A DNA stretch of 64,000 nucleotides. Origin: Laccaria trichodermophora (lineage: Eukaryota; Basidiomycota; Agaricomycetes; Agaricales; Hydnangiaceae). Each line of letters begins with the position of its first letter. Position 1 is the first letter of the stretch. The notes under the pieces are model-generated. The model was not told the origin of the DNA and ran no database searches. It worked only from the letters and a program-made list of their open reading frames with translations. Below are positions 60,732-64,000 of this stretch, piece by piece. A program made the position numbers and the translations under genes. The stretch spans positions 806,001 to 870,000 of the forward strand of contig JACTVC010000021.1 in the NCBI GenBank assembly GCA_018417955.1, written 5' to 3'.

Positions 60732-62091
60732 TGGTGAGCTTGATGCGAAATTCGAGTGGTTGTGGTGGTGTGAGGGAGAGGAAGATGAGGAGGAGGAAAG
60801 GAAGAAAGACGATTTTCAAAGAGCCCTTCACAATGAGCCACAAGTTCTCACGCCGCACGAGCCACCTGAGCCCCAAGTGATTCCGAATCTGAGCGATTTG
60901 GCCTCGGAAGATTGCTCCAGTTTTTCTTTCTTTATTTACCGCCCTTCTGTGCGCCATTTTCCCTGATTCTTCCGCGGATATGCTTGGTATTCATTTAAAA
61001 ACGTTCTAGAGGTGGAATGAAGCTGGAATAAGTGCTGGAATGTGGTGAAAAAGCGGCAAGTCGTAGGGTGGTATTTGGGAGATGATTTGGTGTTGTCGTG
61101 GCTTCCGGCAAATGCCGAGAGCTTTTCTCAGCCTTTACCAACTCAAAGCTTCTCCAAGTTCTTTCCGTGAGTCAACGAGCTGTTATCGTCCTGACCCAAG
61201 TCTTCCTACTAAATTTGGATGGCTGGGGTGTTTTTGCTTTCGAAGTCACCACTATGTAGGCACTTGATCTTCGCGCGAATACCACTTCACTAAATCGTTA
61301 CTCTTCAGGCCACAGCGTATACTCTGAACCCATCATCGAGCGGGTTCATTCAAGTCCATGCTCAGGGGTGAATTGTGTACCCTCTCTATTTGTGGGGTTG
61401 TTCTCTGGCATATTTCGGGACTTCCACACGGGGCAGCCTTGTAACGTGGTCTTGAAACCTGGTTACAGCACTTCCTCCGACTTTGTGAATTCGATGATCC
61501 GTGTCTGAGATTCTTTAGGTGGTCGGTTGCGATATCTCTTGGGATAACTCTGGAGTGCGTCGCGAATGACGGTTGTGATTCGCAAAACAATCTGATACTC
61601 ATGTCAATCATTCGCAGTCTGGAGTTGGAGGGAATTCTCAGTAGCTCAGAGGTTGGACGCGTGTGGACACGGCCATTTCCGAGTCAACGCCAGAGCTCGC
61701 TTCACCCAAACTTAAAGTGCCCTGTATCAGCTGACATTTTTTTTCCTAGCGCGTTTTATAGGCGTGTCACAATTTTGGTGAGCGTTTTTCCAACTACACT
61801 GCAGGGAATGAAATCAAACTGACTCAATCACTACAAGAATTCTCAGTGTACGATTGCTACCCATCGAATCCCTTCATATGTCATTCGAGACCCAAGAAAC
61901 GACGATTCCCTACAATTAGGACGATCATCGACGCAGGCCCCTACTTCTTGTTTGGGCGTTAATCGCACATCATGGTTACCATGTGTTTGATACAAATAGC
62001 GCCAACCTTGCCGTGTTGGCCTTAAGGACATCTCAAGAATCCACATTACTCAACTCGCCATTAACCTTTCGACGACAAACGAAAAGTCGCC
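60732..62091. other. Intergenic between H3 and the membrane-family gene
   Basis: Divergent promoter space of H3 (minus) and the membrane gene (plus). A 92-codon minus frame (61333-61611) has no recognisable motif. Confidence 0.45.
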
Positions 62092-63774
62092 ATGCTCATA
62101 GTTCTCGGCCTTCTATATTTTTCTTGGCACCTGACCAACGCGGCGCCTACGCCAATCATCCCCACCGAGGCCAACTCTCCCATTATACTACCGACATGTC
62201 TTTGCCCATCCAGCCGAAGCATTTGGCACATTGTCTGGAGCTGCGTTGTTACTATGTTCGCTTGCACCTGGGCTTCTATGCACCCCAACATTCCCGCTTC
62301 GGATGAAGGTGGGATAAAAAGGATATTGAGGAGGATCGAGATGATGTTGTGGGCCTTGGTCGCGCCGGAATTAATAATAAATTGGGCGGTACGGCAGTGG
62401 ATTGGCGCTCGACGCCTCCAGCGTAAATTCAGTGGTGGGTGTCTATCTGTCTGCGTACTCACTTGGCATGCGGCTGAAGCATTGTGCAAGGAAGGTGTGG
62501 AATACGTCGAATGGACGAACACGCATGGGCATTTCCTCCAAATGGGTGGATTCATGCTTATGGACTCCGAATACAAGAAGGTCGGCGTCATTGACGCATG
62601 GAAACTGGAATCTTTACTAAAGGAAGGACAAATTGACTTTCCGAGGATTACAAAGGAAGAAATTCAGGATCACAGTAGCAGTGACGTCCTCTCCAACTGT
62701 CTGGCCATTGGTCAAGCCGTGTGGTTTATTGTTCAGTGCATCGCGAGGAAAAGACGGGGTCTCTTCCTCACTGAGCTGGAACTCGTCACTTTGGCGTTTG
62801 CTGCTCTCAATGCGTTCATATATATTCTGTGGTGGGATAAACCTCAGAACGTCGAATGTCCTGTGCCTGTCTATATACGACGTGAAGCCGGCCCTCCGAT
62901 AATTATACCCGAATGGAGACCTACGAGTACGTTTGGTTCTCGAATAATTTGGTTGTTAAACTGAGTAAACGTAGCGTGGTCCGATTATATACGTGACACA
63001 ATTTCGCAAATCAAGGCGTGGTTTTCAGCGGCATATAGATATTTAAGTGAGTTTTTCCTAATTATCGCGGTGCTGGTTCATAATTAATCGTGAATTCTTG
63101 TTCAAATCGTGGTAGCCTCCACCGAGTCGGCCGGGAGCCCAGACAAGGTCACATATGGAACTCGCCTTTCTAGAAAGCTTTCTGTGGCACTAAATATCTT
63201 CCGTGCACCTTCTGCCTTCATTGGCGCCATAAGCAGTAGCCTGCGTGACCTTATTGACAAACATAACGTCGATGAAGACATGGGGGTTTCAAAGTTTTAC
63301 ACATTCTACGGCTCCCACAGGGATCATCAAGCACGGTTTTATGCATTCTCCCGCGATGTACCGACGTCCACGGATGTACTCCAACTCGTCACGACATGCC
63401 TCATCGGGACCCTATTCGGAGGCATCCATTGCTTCGGCTGGAATTTTGAATCCCCATCTTACGCCGAGCACATTCTATGGAAGATCTGCTCACTGGCCAT
63501 CTCCTGCATTCCTCTCATCTGGCTCTTATTTGTCGTTTCCTTCACCTGGCAAAGCAAATTTAGGGCCTCTACAATCCAGCGGGGCGGGATTGCCCAAGGT
63601 TTTATGACTTTGGTTTGGGCGGCCTCATTTTTGTTTGGCTTGGTTGGCGTGCCGGTTTACATACTTGCACGTCTTGGCCTCTTAACAGAAGCTTTCATCG
63701 CGCTGAGAGCCGCACCAGAAGGAGCGTATGAGGATGTACAGTGGACCCTGTTACTGCCTCATATTCAAATTTGA
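62092..63774 (+). CDS. Unnamed multi-pass membrane family protein, intact copy
   Basis: It starts with a signal peptide, MLIVLGLLYFSWHLTNAAP. Family blocks follow: WHIVWSCVVTMFACTWASMH with PNIPASDEGG, MMLWALVAPELIINWAVRQW, HGHFLQMGGFML, EGQIDFPRITKEEIQD, TELELVTLAFAALNAFIYIL and WWDKPQNVECPVPVYI. After two introns (donors near 62930 and 63051, acceptors near 62975 and 63117) come GTRLSRKLSVALNIF, TTCLIGTLFGGIHCFGWNF and ARLGLLTEAFIALRAAPEG. I expect five to seven membrane segments. A further optional intron may lie around 62433-62500. No function is known to me. The dead paralogue at 57167-58870 lies in opposite orientation across histone H3. Confidence 0.82.
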
Positions 63775-64000
63775 GCGGCTTTGTTCGTTGCTTTAGCGTA
63801 CTTATTCTGGGGAAGATTATGTAGTCTCTAAGTCTTGATGGCTACCCTTGACAGATGCATTATTATTTGACGCCGATTCGCGCGTTCGTGATTCAAAGGG
63901 TGAATTAGGCGTCGAGGGGTATTTAGCATCTCTTTGATGTTGATTGTCAATTTACCGGTGGAGATCGGTGCACTCATGAATCATGATGCATGAGATAAGA

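Noticed and set aside
60732..61600. Divergent histone H4 gene next to H3
   Set aside because: No H4 sequence could be read on the plus strand in this interval.

Overview
This window is nuclear DNA from a filamentous basidiomycete, almost certainly an Agaricomycete (mushroom-forming fungus). The protein genes are cut by many short introns of about 50-70 nt with GT..AG ends and CTRAY-like branch points. They include families typical of this class: expanded F-box proteins, an unnamed multi-pass membrane family, Plavaka transposons, ATR1-like transporters, AA9 and GH16 enzymes and TEA-domain regulators. I could not identify the species. Exon structures were worked out by eye from splice signals and reading-frame continuity.

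Layout. 0-16 kb: an F-box-type remnant at the left edge, GABA transaminase (minus), a small orphan gene with a TATA box, an F-box protein, a secreted protein of an unnamed family (copy A), and a large MYND zinc-finger gene of the MUB1/samB type. 16-19.8 kb: a gene-poor stretch. 19.8-26.3 kb, all minus strand: a TEA/ATTS transcription factor, a secreted GH16 beta-glucanase, a membrane protein, and a decayed paralogue (copy B) of the secreted protein. 27-36.4 kb: a transposon graveyard holding a Plavaka (CACTA-like) transposase with a divergent partner ORF, two long palindromic MITEs with TA target duplications, a 578-bp hAT-type element with an intact 8-bp target duplication, and a Gypsy-like gag fragment. 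36.9-42.4 kb: a dual C2H2/Zn2Cys6 transcription factor and urate oxidase. 42.6-51.3 kb: two tandem copies of an ATR1-like MFS transporter, with a frameshifted AA9 polysaccharide monooxygenase, an octamer repeat and a SINE-like insertion between them. 51.7-64 kb: the HSP10 chaperonin, a TLC-like membrane protein, tRNA-Val, a truncated tRNA-Ile copy, a dead copy of the unnamed membrane family, tRNA-Ile, histone H3 with a 10-nt microexon, and an intact copy of the same membrane family.

How it works together. The functional genes are a mixture of housekeeping (H3, HSP10, tRNAs), nitrogen salvage (GABA transaminase, urate oxidase), wall or biomass degradation (GH16, dead AA9), export (two MFS copies) and regulation (TEA, C2H2/C6, MUB1, F-box). 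No operon-like logic is visible. The most informative signals are evolutionary. In the transposon block all five clear in-frame nonsense codons are TGA where arginine is expected, which fits C-to-T decay at CGA. One MITE sits inside the transposase, and removing it together with one TA restores the frame. Three gene families show live and dead copies side by side.
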